A DNA stretch of 40,587 nucleotides from Nocardia amamiensis NBRC 102102 (GTDB taxonomy: Bacteria; Actinomycetota; Actinomycetes; Mycobacteriales; Mycobacteriaceae). A program made the position numbers and the translations under genes. The notes below the pieces were generated by a model that saw only the letters and a list, made by a program, of their open reading frames with translations, was not told the DNA's origin and made no database searches. The stretch lies in contig NZ_BDBA01000117.1 in assembly GCF_001612745.1 (NCBI RefSeq), forward strand, positions 1-40,587, written 5' to 3'. Positions 32,146 to 40,376 of this stretch are shown one piece after another (the first letter of the stretch is position 1; every line of letters starts with the position of its first letter).

Positions 32146-32298
32146 GTCGATTCCCTTCGCGGTGCTGCCGGCGCCACGTCCGGTATGGGTGGCCGGTTGG
32201 TGTGTCGCCGAATTGCTGTGAGCCCCATGGCTTCGTGTGGATGTGAATGGTGGGCAAGCCGGGCGCGCCGGATCGGTGCGATCCAGTCCGCCCCGAGG

Positions 32299-32679
32299 TC
32301 AGCGCAGCAGCCCGACTGCTCGTAGCGCCTCGACGTAGTCCCCTGGGGCGGATCGGGCCCGGACAACGGCGTCCACGAGCGCGACTGCTTGTGGTGGAGC
32401 GAGGCTTTCGCAGACCGTGGCGAGATCGGCGTGATCGACTCCCCACCGCTCACTGTGATGCGGTTCGAGGGCTCTGGCGCGGGTCACGGCCGCCAGCTGC
32501 TTGGGTGCGTCGTCCCACCACCGGTGGTCCAGCTGTTGGGCGGGCGGAAGGATGTCACACAGGGTCCACGCCTGCGGGGCGGTCAACGTGAGTGTGGCCA
32601 AGTAGGTGTCGATGGTCTCGTGCGTCATGCCGACGCCGGCGGGGTCGAGGGTGGCCGTCAGGGATTGGTCAGCGGTCAT
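32299..32679 (-). CDS. hypothetical 126-aa protein next to the P450s
   Basis: Start ATG 32679 has AGGAG upstream and overlaps the end of the first P450 gene by 11 bases. The sequence is helical and acidic with several tryptophans (LTAPQAWTLCDILPP, LDHRWWDDAPKQL) and ends EALRAVGLLR. No family recognised. It may be a partner of the P450 pair. A 153-bp gap without a visible promoter or gene separates it from the flavoprotein gene. Confidence 0.6.
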   Translation of the reverse strand: MTADQSLTATLDPAGVGMTHETIDTYLATLTLTAPQAWTLCDILPPAQQLDHRWWDDAPKQLAAVTRARALEPHHSERWGVDHADLATVCESLAPPQAVALVDAVVRARSAPGDYVEALRAVGLLR

Positions 32680-33970
32680 GATGGCTCCTGGTGGTGGGGT
32701 GCATCGGGGGTGCGGGCAGGAAGGTGACTGGGAATTCGGCCATTGCGCGGTGGAAGGGACCGGGGCGCCAGACCGGTTCACGATTGACCGGAACGAGGTC
32801 GGGAACGGCGTCGAGCAGCCTCTCTATGCCGGTGTGGGCGATGAGTTTCGCGAGGTCTCGCGCATCCTTGGGGCATGCATGTCGCCCGGTGCTCCATCCC
32901 AGGTGCGAGTCGTTGGCTGTCCGGTCCTTCTGTATGCGTGGGTCGTTGTTGCACGCAGCGAGGCTGATCAGGACGGGTTGGTTCGCTGGCAGCCAGATGC
33001 GCTGCCCGTCTGGCTGGGTTTCGACGAGGGTGGGTCGGGGTGGATAGGTGAGGCAGAAGTTCGCCATCGGCGGGTCGAAGGCCAGGACCTCGGTCATTGC
33101 GTCGGTGATCGTGGAGCTGACATTTGTTGTGCTGGCGGTGAATCGGTCGTCGGTGATCATGTGCAGCACCGAGTTGGCGATCAGGTTGACCGTCGGTTCG
33201 ATTGCTGCCCCGTAGAGCAGGACCAGCTGATGGATGGTCTCTTCGTCCGACAGCGGCGCGTGCTCGCTCGGGTCGGCGGGGAATGTCAGCAGGCGCGTGG
33301 TGATGTCGTTCCCGGGTTGGATCCGTTTGCGCCGGACGACTTGGCCGAGTGCCCGTGCCAGGTCCTGTTCGACGGTCTCGGTGTCGTTGGTGGCGTTGAA
33401 CATTCGCGCCATTGCGTCGGCGACCTGTGCACCGGTGTCGTCCGAGCAGCCGATCAGGTTGTTGAAGACCCCGAACACCATCGGATGCGCGAACTCGCCG
33501 AGGACATCCGCGCGCCCGCGCTGGCAGAACCCATCGATCAGGTCTTCCGATCTCCAGATCACTTCCGTCCGCACCGCGTGCGGATCGACACCGGCCAGGG
33601 CGTCATTGATCGCCTCGCGCAGACGAGAATGGGTCGCGCCGACCGCGTGCAGCACGTTGGGCCGCCACAGCGTCATCGGTTTGATCGGGCAGTCGTCGGC
33701 CACTCCGTCCTGCCAGGCGCGCGGGTCGGCGGGGAAATGGCCGTCGTCGCCCAGGATCTGCCTGGCGGTGTGCCAGCTGATCACCAGGGTCGCCGGGACC
33801 CCCGGTGCAAGCAGCACCGGCACCAGCGGCCCGAAGTTGTCTCGCATGTAGCGGTAGATTTCGTGCGGGTTGCTGGCGAATTCCGGTGTGTGCAAACTGA
33901 TTCGGGGCCCGACCTGTTCGATCGAGAGGGAAGCGGCACCGTCGACCGCGGGCTGTTGCTGCATCATCAA
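32669..33970 (-). CDS. cytochrome P450 without the ExxR arginine (first of pair)
   Basis: 433 aa from ATG 33970. The heme-binding loop is LGWSTGRHACPKDARDLA with thiolate C366; the I-helix reads LLYGAAIEPTVNLI with the E-P-T acid/threonine pair. The K-helix ExxR position reads TEVLAFDPPMANF, so the arginine is replaced by alanine. The C-terminal pattern PVWRPGPFHRAMAEFPVTF resembles Streptomyces conservon-associated P450s (CYP157-like), which also lack ExxR. No ferredoxin or reductase gene is nearby. It follows the other P450 by six bases, so the two are co-expressed. Confidence 0.85.
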   Translation of the reverse strand: MMMQQQPAVDGAASLSIEQVGPRISLHTPEFASNPHEIYRYMRDNFGPLVPVLLAPGVPATLVISWHTARQILGDDGHFPADPRAWQDGVADDCPIKPMTLWRPNVLHAVGATHSRLREAINDALAGVDPHAVRTEVIWRSEDLIDGFCQRGRADVLGEFAHPMVFGVFNNLIGCSDDTGAQVADAMARMFNATNDTETVEQDLARALGQVVRRKRIQPGNDITTRLLTFPADPSEHAPLSDEETIHQLVLLYGAAIEPTVNLIANSVLHMITDDRFTASTTNVSSTITDAMTEVLAFDPPMANFCLTYPPRPTLVETQPDGQRIWLPANQPVLISLAACNNDPRIQKDRTANDSHLGWSTGRHACPKDARDLAKLIAHTGIERLLDAVPDLVPVNREPVWRPGPFHRAMAEFPVTFLPAPPMHPTTRSHHDR

Positions 33971-33976
33971 CGCTCT

Positions 33977-35197
33977 CTACGCAAGCGGGAAGGGTTTCGA
34001 GGGCGGGAACTGCACGGGAAGTGAGACCAGAGCCCGGCTGAACGGGTCATGCACCCACACAAGGTGGTTCTCGGGCACGGCGAGCTCCAGATCCGGCAGT
34101 GCATCCAGCAGCTGGTCCAACGCCGAGCGCGCAATCAAGGTCGCGATCGGTTCGGCCGGGCACATGTGCGCTCCGGCGCCGAACGCAAGGTGCGCGCGGT
34201 TGCCTCTGCGGTCCTCGCGCATCACCGCGGGATCGGCGTTGCAGACCGCCAGCCCGACCAGAAGGGGCCAGTTGTCGGGCAGCGTGCCGATGTTGTCGAG
34301 GACCTGCATCTGCCGCGGGAACCGTGGCGCCGCGACAGCTACCGGCGGATTCTTGTGCAGCACTTCATTGATGGCGTCTTGACCCGACAGCGCTCCGCCG
34401 AGCACATCGCCGCCGAGTTCGTCGGTCATCACCAGCAGCACGGCGTTGCTGATCAACGCCCAAGTCGGTGCGATGAACTCGCACAACAACAGCAGCTGCT
34501 CGACGATCTCTTCGTCCGACAGCTCCGCCGGATGCTCCATCAGCCACGAGGTGACATCGGCGTCCCGGTACGCACGCTTGGCCAGCACCGTGTCGACCAC
34601 CACTTCACGCAGCATCGAACGGCCCCGCGCGGCGATTGCAGGATCGGCGGACTGCAACGCCAGCAGAGCATCGATGATCTTCCCGCCGACCTCCGGGGCG
34701 ATCCCGAACACACCATGCAAAGCCTCGGCCACGAGAGGAATGGCGAAACAGGCCACCACATCCGTCTCACCGGCCTCGCAGAAGCTGTTGACGAGCCCGA
34801 CCGCAGCGCGGGCAACCGTCTTTTCCAACGCCAACGTGTCGACCCGGGCAAGACTGTCCGATATCGCACGGCGAAGTCGCCGACGACCGTCACCACGGGT
34901 ATGCAAGGCATCGCGTCCGGGCCCGAGGCAGGCCAGCGCCGGCGATCCAGCCACCGGCTCGGTGGGATAGCGATCCTCATTGTTGAGGATTTCCAACCCG
35001 AGCCGGTAGTCGATCACCAGCGTCGCCGGGAAACCCACATCGACCGGGACCAGATGCGAGTGCCGCGACCGCATGTTCCGGAACACGGCGTGCGGATCCG
35101 CGGCGAATTCCTGCCCGGCGATCGGAAACGACGGAGCGCTCCTCGGTGGTGGGCCGTGCTCGATCGGGCACCGGCCGGAGCCAGGTGGTGTGGACAC
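33977..35197 (-). CDS. cytochrome P450 without the ExxR arginine (second of pair)
   Basis: 406 aa from GTG 35197, with GGAG upstream. Heme loop LAFGAGAHMCPAEPIA with C346; I-helix LLLCEFIAPTWALISNAV, in which the usual acid is lost but the threonine is kept. The K-helix reads NEVLHKNPPVAVA, histidine replacing arginine of ExxR. It resembles its neighbour through the whole C-terminal half (LLDALPDLELAVPENHLVW). Together with the missing I-helix acid, this suggests unusual chemistry or a non-catalytic binding role. A 168-bp non-coding gap upstream may hold its promoter; I see no consensus boxes. Confidence 0.85.
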   Translation of the reverse strand: MSTPPGSGRCPIEHGPPPRSAPSFPIAGQEFAADPHAVFRNMRSRHSHLVPVDVGFPATLVIDYRLGLEILNNEDRYPTEPVAGSPALACLGPGRDALHTRGDGRRRLRRAISDSLARVDTLALEKTVARAAVGLVNSFCEAGETDVVACFAIPLVAEALHGVFGIAPEVGGKIIDALLALQSADPAIAARGRSMLREVVVDTVLAKRAYRDADVTSWLMEHPAELSDEEIVEQLLLLCEFIAPTWALISNAVLLVMTDELGGDVLGGALSGQDAINEVLHKNPPVAVAAPRFPRQMQVLDNIGTLPDNWPLLVGLAVCNADPAVMREDRRGNRAHLAFGAGAHMCPAEPIATLIARSALDQLLDALPDLELAVPENHLVWVHDPFSRALVSLPVQFPPSKPFPLA

Positions 35198-35365
35198 AGA
35201 AATACTCCAAACGTGTTGAGGGAAAAGAAATCTGTGCGCAGCGGCTGATGTGTCGATGAGATCGTTCAGCGCACAGTGATGCGGAAGCTGGAAGAGATAG
35301 CTACCGCCGCAATCTGGTCGAATTGCGCGAGTCGATGCCGCGGCCGACGACCGAAGGAGGGCGGC

Positions 35366-35893
35366 TCACCGCGACGCCGCCGGCAAACCGCGGGTGCGGG
35401 CAGTCTTGGCGCCGATCGCGTCGACAACCTCGCGGTAAGACGGCAACCAGGAATCCACCGGCAGGCCGTCCAGCCAGTAGCGTGACTCGTTGCCCGGCGT
35501 CGGCAACGCCAACTCCGCCCCGTGTCCGACGATCGTCACTTCGGCACCGAACAGGACCGCCTCACACCTGCGCAGGTCGTCATCCAGTGCCGGAGGGGCA
35601 GTCATCACGACCCGCATTCCCCGGCGCAGTCCGAAGATGGGTAACGGCCGCCGTGGTAAGGCTTCCGCCACAGCGTCGGCGATCTCGCCGCGCACCATCA
35701 GCGCCACGAAGCGGTTCGCGCGAACGGTTATCGCCTTGAAGGTGCTGTCGAGATGTGTCGGGCCGTAGAGCTGGTCGTATCGACGCTTGCACTCCGCGAA
35801 GGACTCACCGGTCGCGAGCGCGCTACCCGCGCCCGGCCGTGGGTGAGGTTCCACGCCGACATCGAGCTGTGGCGGAACTGTTGCTGTTGTCAC
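35366..35893 (-). CDS. hypothetical 175-aa protein
   Basis: Start GTG 35893 is supported by GGAGG four bases upstream. Mixed alpha/beta sequence with FKAITVRANRFVALMVRGEI, MRVVMTAPPALDDDLRRCEA and a WLDGLPVDSWLPSYREVVDA C-terminus. I do not recognise the family. It lies between the P450 pair and the DUF4254-like gene on the same strand with an 84-base gap upstream, so it may be part of the same transcript. Confidence 0.55.
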   Translation of the reverse strand: MTTATVPPQLDVGVEPHPRPGAGSALATGESFAECKRRYDQLYGPTHLDSTFKAITVRANRFVALMVRGEIADAVAEALPRRPLPIFGLRRGMRVVMTAPPALDDDLRRCEAVLFGAEVTIVGHGAELALPTPGNESRYWLDGLPVDSWLPSYREVVDAIGAKTARTRGLPAASR

Positions 35894-35977
35894 GAGACCT
35901 CCATCAACGAATGCATGAAATGGCAAGAAGAACAACGGATTTGAAGATCCGGCAGGACTCGGGCAGGTGTAGTCCGT

Positions 35978-36409
35978 TCATCCAGAACCCGCCCGGTAGG
36001 TACGTGGCGCCGCAGTATCGACGATCTCGGTCCAGCCGGCCGCCCACTCGGCTGCTTCGGTGAAGACCTCGTGCAGGACATCGCCTGTTGCGCCTTCGTG
36101 TCGAACCGCTTCATCGGCAGCGACCGCGGCCGCGGACAGCTTGTCGATGTAGGTGCCGATAGAGACCCGCCGGTCAGCAGTGCGGACGTGCTCGGCCACC
36201 CACGCATCAATCGCCCAGATCAACCCCAGACGGCGGCGAGCGACCAGCGCGCTGTCCCTCGTGAGCGCGAGACGGTGCGTCCGCGCCAAGCCGGAGGCGA
36301 TGGCCGTCACCGGATGCGTGTCCAGTCCGCGACTGCCGCGCACCGCCGCCCACAGCTCGTGCCAATCCGGTAGGACTCGATTCCCCGGGACGAGCGCGCG
36401 GGTAGTCAT
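35978..36409 (-). CDS. DUF4254-like protein
   Basis: 143 aa from ATG 36409, with GGGAGG four bases upstream. Helical protein with LPDWHELWAAVRG, HPVTAIASGLARTHRLALT and RRLGLIWAIDAWVAEHV, a pattern I associate with small actinobacterial DUF4254 proteins that often sit beside secondary-metabolite regulators; the assignment is moderate. It is probably the first gene of the second block, divergent from the class IV aminotransferase across an intergenic region that holds GAACT repeats. Confidence 0.55.
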   Translation of the reverse strand: MTTRALVPGNRVLPDWHELWAAVRGSRGLDTHPVTAIASGLARTHRLALTRDSALVARRRLGLIWAIDAWVAEHVRTADRRVSIGTYIDKLSAAAVAADEAVRHEGATGDVLHEVFTEAAEWAAGWTEIVDTAAPRTYRAGSG

Positions 36410-36477
36410 ATAGCCTCCCGGGCGTCACGCTCCGCGATTTTCATGCACTTCAGCATCGGCACAACGGGTGTGAGCCG

Positions 36478-36519
36478 GAACTGCACCGGCACCGAACTGC
36501 ACTGAACTTTCACCGAACT
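36478..36519. repeat. GAACT direct repeats in a divergent promoter region
   Basis: GAACT begins at 36478, 36494, 36504 and 36515 with flanks CCGGAACTGCAC, CCGAACTGCACT, TGAACTTTCAC and CCGAACTTCG; the last three are about one helical turn apart. They lie between the divergent starts at 36409 and 36571 and are a likely operator array for a regulator such as the HTH-FGE protein or the XRE protein at the right end. Confidence 0.55.
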
Positions 36520-36570
36520 TCGCGCCCGGGCCCTTGTTGCGCATCGGTTAGCCGGTGGGACACTGGCGGC

Positions 36571-37356
36571 ATGATGGAACTCAACGGCGTGCCGGTCACG
36601 GTGGACGACCTCGCTCCGCTGGCGCTGGTCGGACTCGGCCACTTCACTTCGATGCGGGTCGAGGAAGGCGGCGCGGTTCGCGGCCTCGAACTGCATCTCG
36701 ATCGGCTGACCCGAGACAGCCTCACGGTCTTCAACGCCGAACTCGATCCCGAGCGCGTCCGCGCCTACGTGCGGCACGCCATCCGCGACGCCGACGGGCC
36801 GGTAGTCATCCGAGTGACCATCTACGATCCGGCGCTCGAACTGTCCAAACCCGGCGCCCCCGCCGACCCGCACGTGCTGGTTTCCATGCGCCACGCACCG
36901 GCCGTGCCGTCGACGCCGTTGCGCCTGCAATCGGTCGTGTACTCGCGAGATCTGCCCAGGGTCAAGCACATCGGACTCTTCGGTGCCCTCGCGCAGCGCG
37001 CAGCCGCCCAGCGTCAGGGATTCGATGACGTCGTGTTCACCGCCGGCGACGGCTCGATCAGCGAAATCGCCACCAGCAACATCGGATTCATCACCGGCGA
37101 AGGTCACCTGGTGTGGCCGCGCGCCGAAGTTCTCCCCGGCACCACGATGCGACTGCTCAACCAGGTTCTCGACGAAGACGTGGTGACCGAACGCGTCACC
37201 CTTGCCCAGCTCGGCGACTACGCCGGCGTCGTCGCCACCAACGCCGCGACCGGTGTGCGCGCCGTGTCCTGCATCGACGACACCCAATGGCCCGAGCACG
37301 ACGCGGTGTCGATCCTCCGGAAAGCGTACGAATCCATTCCGCCGCAACAGCTCTAG
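36571..37356 (+). CDS. class IV PLP aminotransferase / lyase
   Basis: 261 aa from ATG 36571 (ATG 36574 also possible; the ribosome binding site is weak). Fold-type IV signatures are LPRVKHIGLFGAL, with the catalytic lysine in VKH, then DVVFTAGDGSISEIATSNIG and PRAEVLPGTTMRLL. The family includes branched-chain aminotransferase, D-amino-acid aminotransferase and aminodeoxychorismate lyase; the short N-terminus and GHFTSMRV start resemble the small actinobacterial members. Its folate-linked role (PabC-like) is possible but unproven. It may share regulation with the divergent DUF4254-like gene. Confidence 0.85.
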   Translation: MMELNGVPVTVDDLAPLALVGLGHFTSMRVEEGGAVRGLELHLDRLTRDSLTVFNAELDPERVRAYVRHAIRDADGPVVIRVTIYDPALELSKPGAPADPHVLVSMRHAPAVPSTPLRLQSVVYSRDLPRVKHIGLFGALAQRAAAQRQGFDDVVFTAGDGSISEIATSNIGFITGEGHLVWPRAEVLPGTTMRLLNQVLDEDVVTERVTLAQLGDYAGVVATNAATGVRAVSCIDDTQWPEHDAVSILRKAYESIPPQQL

Positions 37357-37422
37357 CCCACCACTGCCCCCGGCTCCCAGTAGGCTCGGTCCCCACCAGA
37401 TCGAGAAGGGGCGACGCTGTAG

Positions 37423-38340
37423 ATGAAAAGCTTGGTTCGGCCGTGGACGGGAGCCGATGTTGCCGCGCTGCGCGAGGCCCGGCGAATGTCTCTGATCGAA
37501 TTCGCCGGACACCTCGGCGTCAGCGAACGCATGGTCTCCAAGTGGGAGAAAAAGGGAGCCGACATCAAGCCCCGGCCGGTCAATCAGGCCGCGCTCGACA
37601 CCTCCCTGTCGCGACTGACCCCCGACGAGCTGACGCGATTCCTCACCGTCGTCCCCGCCGACGCGATCGGCGAGGCCCCCGACAGCGACCAGCTCATCCA
37701 GCCCGACCGCATCCGCCACCCCGTCGACGGCCGCTCCATGACCTGGATCCCCGAAGGCGTCTTCCTGTCCGGACCGATGGACCAACCCGTCTGGCTGCCC
37801 GGATTCCACATCGATACCTACCCGGTCACCAACGCCGACTACGCCACATTCGTGACCGCGACCGGGTATCCAGCACCCCGGCACTGGGACAACGGCCAGC
37901 CACCCCCCGCCATTGCCGATCACCCTGTCGTATGGGTGACCCACGACGACGCCACCGCCTACGCGCGCTGGGCCCACAAACAACTGCCCACGGCGCAGCA
38001 GTGGGAGAAAGCCGCCCGCGGCACCTCCGGCGCCACCTGGCCGTGGGGCAACCAGGTCACGCCGGCCAAATGCAACTGCAAAGTCTTCGACCAATCCGGC
38101 ACGACCACACCGGTCGACTGCTACAAATCCTCCGTCTCGCCGTGGGGAGTGGTCGATCTCTGCGGCAATGTCTGGGAATGGCTGTCGACCGAATCGGCTC
38201 CCGGCCGTTTCGAGCTCAAAGGCTCGTCCTTCAGCAGCCTCCTCGAAGCCGCCCGACCAGCAGCGTTCAACGACGCCAATCACCTCATGTGCGATGACGA
38301 CACCGGATTCCGCTGTGCTGCAATCGGACTCAAAATGTGA
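37423..38340 (+). CDS. HTH - FGE-fold (sulfatase-modifying factor-like) fusion
   Basis: 305 aa from ATG 37423. Residues ~10-50 form an XRE-type HTH (VAALREARRMSLIEFAGHLG, VSERMVSKWEKKG); residues ~100-305 follow the formylglycine-generating enzyme fold: WIPEGVFLSGPM, FHIDTYPVTNADYATFV, PVVWVTHDDATAYARWA, LPTAQQWEKAARG, DLCGNVWEWLS, KGSSFSS, and GFRCA. The paired copper cysteines of true FGE near the last strand are absent (SFSSLLEAARPAAF there), so formylglycine formation is unlikely. No sulfatase gene is nearby. A DNA-binding domain on an FGE fold suggests a sensor-regulator; that is inference. Confidence 0.8.
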   Translation: MKSLVRPWTGADVAALREARRMSLIEFAGHLGVSERMVSKWEKKGADIKPRPVNQAALDTSLSRLTPDELTRFLTVVPADAIGEAPDSDQLIQPDRIRHPVDGRSMTWIPEGVFLSGPMDQPVWLPGFHIDTYPVTNADYATFVTATGYPAPRHWDNGQPPPAIADHPVVWVTHDDATAYARWAHKQLPTAQQWEKAARGTSGATWPWGNQVTPAKCNCKVFDQSGTTTPVDCYKSSVSPWGVVDLCGNVWEWLSTESAPGRFELKGSSFSSLLEAARPAAFNDANHLMCDDDTGFRCAAIGLKM

Positions 38341-38411
38341 GCCGGTCCCCCAGCGTTCCCTGTCATCGGTCGGCGGATCGCCCAGCGGCCATCTCAGCCG
38401 CACCCCGGCAC

Positions 38412-38750
38412 TCACGCCGACCCCGCCGGGACGAACTCCGAGACCGTGCCCGGCGCATCCAAACGCGGCCAGCAGCCCGCTGGCCGCACCGTCCACACGC
38501 TCGCGTCCTGCCGCACCGCATCCAGCCAGCCGGTCACATGCGCGACCGTCGGCACGATCAGCACGCTGATGTGCGACGGCGCCAACGTCGCCAGCAACAA
38601 CCCGAAATCGGCATCACCATGCTCGATCCGCACTGCGCACAGATCGAATCCACGCCGCCCCGATAGGTCTCGAACCCGCGCGGCATCCAGCTCGGTGTCA
38701 TCCCCGGACAAGTCGCTGCGCACGATCCCGTACGCCCGCACGATGGTCAT
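38412..38750 (-). CDS. hypothetical 112-aa protein
   Basis: Start ATG 38750 overlaps the stop of the upstream gene (ATGA). It has a compact alpha/beta pattern: IVRAYGIVRSDLSGDD, RGFDLCAVRIEHG, HISVLIVPTVAHVTGWLDAV, then VWTVRPAGCWPR. The alternation of strands and helices could be a small Rossmann-like or resolvase-like fold, but no catalytic residues stand out. Third gene of a minus-strand trio; converges with the HTH-FGE gene. Confidence 0.55.
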   Translation of the reverse strand: MTIVRAYGIVRSDLSGDDTELDAARVRDLSGRRGFDLCAVRIEHGDADFGLLLATLAPSHISVLIVPTVAHVTGWLDAVRQDASVWTVRPAGCWPRLDAPGTVSEFVPAGSA

Positions 38751-39679
38751 GCCGGCCTCCGGATCGCGGCCGACTCGAAAGCGACGGGCTCGGTCAACGC
38801 CACCCGGTAACGAGTGACCGTGCCCCCGTCGGGGGCCTGCGCCTGCTCGACGCCGTCCAACCCGCAGACCGCGCGGGCCGTCGCGCTGACCGGCTCGCCG
38901 AGATGGTCATGAGTTTCACTGACCACGACGACCAACGAGTCCGACCTCCGCAGCAGCTGCACCGTCATCTCGTTCGTTCGGCCCGGGACGAGCGTGTCTT
39001 CCACCCGCCGCCCGATCAGATCGCCTAGCAGATCCGTTACCGCGTCGACCAGGTACGCCAGACCAGCGCGGTTCAGATACATCTGCGCGCTCAGCTTCGC
39101 CACCTCGATCGCCAAGCCGAACGCGCTCACCCTGAACTGACCGATTTCGGTGCCCTCGCTCACCAGCGCGGGTGCACGCCGCTGACCTGGCTCCGGAGCA
39201 CTGGCGCCGCCGCGCAGATACGCCACGTGCACATTCATCGCGGCAAGTCGTTGCAGCACAACATGTCTCGGCTCGCCGAGCCCGTCGAGATCGCGAGGAG
39301 AGGGCATGATGATCCAGCCCCCGCCGAGCCGATCAAGCTCAGCGACCAGCGCTCGCCACTGCACCGGCGCCACCCGGCCGCCGTCGAGCACATCCCGCAC
39401 ATCGACGCCATCGGCCCGCGCGTACTCCGTCACCGCGGACACCACGTCCCCGCCCCAGTCGCGATCTAGACCCTGAAGCAGCGTCCACAACATCGCCACC
39501 GGCGACGCTGCCTCGAAATACACATCGCGCAGCGGCCCACCGCAGGACATCGCCCGCTCCTCGATCGCCCTCACGAACTCGGCTCGCTGCTGCCCAACCA
39601 ACGGATACCGCAGGTAGCCGAAGATCCCGAGCGTCTGGCTCACCTGCTCTAGGTCCTCGACGCCCCGGACCGCGCTCAT
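38747..39679 (-). CDS. hypothetical 310-aa protein
   Basis: Start ATG 39679 overlaps the stop of the gene before it. The middle reads GWIIMPSPRDLDGLGEPRHV then VVLQRLAAMNVHVAYLRGG, and the C-terminal half (YLVDAVTDLLGDLIGRRVED, MTVQLLRRSDSLVVVVSETH, VSATARAVCGLDGVEQA) has the feel of a HATPase-like anti-sigma fold, though no N-box is convincing. Family not recognised. Confidence 0.55.
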   Translation of the reverse strand: MSAVRGVEDLEQVSQTLGIFGYLRYPLVGQQRAEFVRAIEERAMSCGGPLRDVYFEAASPVAMLWTLLQGLDRDWGGDVVSAVTEYARADGVDVRDVLDGGRVAPVQWRALVAELDRLGGGWIIMPSPRDLDGLGEPRHVVLQRLAAMNVHVAYLRGGASAPEPGQRRAPALVSEGTEIGQFRVSAFGLAIEVAKLSAQMYLNRAGLAYLVDAVTDLLGDLIGRRVEDTLVPGRTNEMTVQLLRRSDSLVVVVSETHDHLGEPVSATARAVCGLDGVEQAQAPDGGTVTRYRVALTEPVAFESAAIRRPA

Positions 39680-40059
39680 CGCCGTCGTCCGATTCTGAAG
39701 CGCCGCCCCTGCGTAACAGCCGACTGTTCCGGCGGCTCCGGGATATCTCCACCCAGCGGCAACACCGCTGGCAATTCGCGCGGGTCGCACGGCAGTTCAA
39801 GAAGAATCACAGCTTCGCGGATCGACAGACCGACCATCCGAACCCAATCCAATGCCTCAGCCCAGATCGGATTGTCGAACGGCGCCAACTCTCTTCCGAA
39901 GACAACCTCGTCCGCAAACTGGACAACGCTAAGCGCCTGATCTGTGGTGAACGTCCGGCCGCGCAGGCGCTCGGTGACCCACTTGCCGTGACCCACCGAA
40001 ACGGCGAACACCCCGGAACGGTCGCTAGCAATGCGGGTGGTGGTGGTCGCGACTGCCAT
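39676..40059 (-). CDS. hypothetical 127-aa protein
   Basis: From ATG 40059; first gene of the minus-strand trio. N-terminal half FAVSVGHGKWVTERLRGRTF, TTDQALSVVQFADEVVFGRE; then WAEALDWVRMVGLSIREAVI and a basic C-terminus (QGRRFRIGRRR). Not recognised. Its promoter should lie in the divergent region with the XRE gene, where several dyads are found. Confidence 0.55.
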   Translation of the reverse strand: MAVATTTTRIASDRSGVFAVSVGHGKWVTERLRGRTFTTDQALSVVQFADEVVFGRELAPFDNPIWAEALDWVRMVGLSIREAVILLELPCDPRELPAVLPLGGDIPEPPEQSAVTQGRRFRIGRRR

Positions 40060-40376
40060 CACACACCCCGATCCATCCGCTGATCGCGGTCTAGGCCGAC
40101 GCCCGCCATCACACCTGCGGCGGAGCGGGCAGGCGCAAGGCCCCAAGCGATGTCGCACACGAATTTTGCCGCCATCAGTCCCACCTGCACTCCGAGCGAT
40201 CCCCAGCAAAGTGACTTGCATAACGCTAATCACGCTGCATTGCTTTGTGTCAGAGTGGCACAGTGACAAGCAGCGTGCAACGGAATCGGCGAAATGACGG
40301 GAAAACCCGAGGTTGTATGCTGTGACAGCAGTCTGGTGTGACAACTCGTCACTGTGCGATGAAGGAGGTGTGACCG
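40060..40376. promoter_or_regulatory. divergent regulatory region with TGTGACA-type dyads
   Basis: 317 bases without a gene. Inverted repeats are TGTCA-N11-TGACA at 40248-40268, the perfect 13-base dyad TGCTGTGACAGCA at 40318-40330, and GTGAC-N5-GTCAC at 40338-40352; all share a TGTGACA-like core. They lie between the divergent hypothetical trio and the XRE gene and are likely operators of that XRE protein. GGAGG at 40364-40368 is the ribosome binding site for the TTG start at 40377. Confidence 0.55.

Noticed and set aside
36406..38496. Very long open minus-strand frame (about 696 codons) opposite the class IV aminotransferase and HTH-FGE genes
   Set aside because: Its translation is Gly/Val/Asp-rich without family motifs, while both plus-strand genes carry clear conserved motifs; it is an antisense shadow of high-GC coding.
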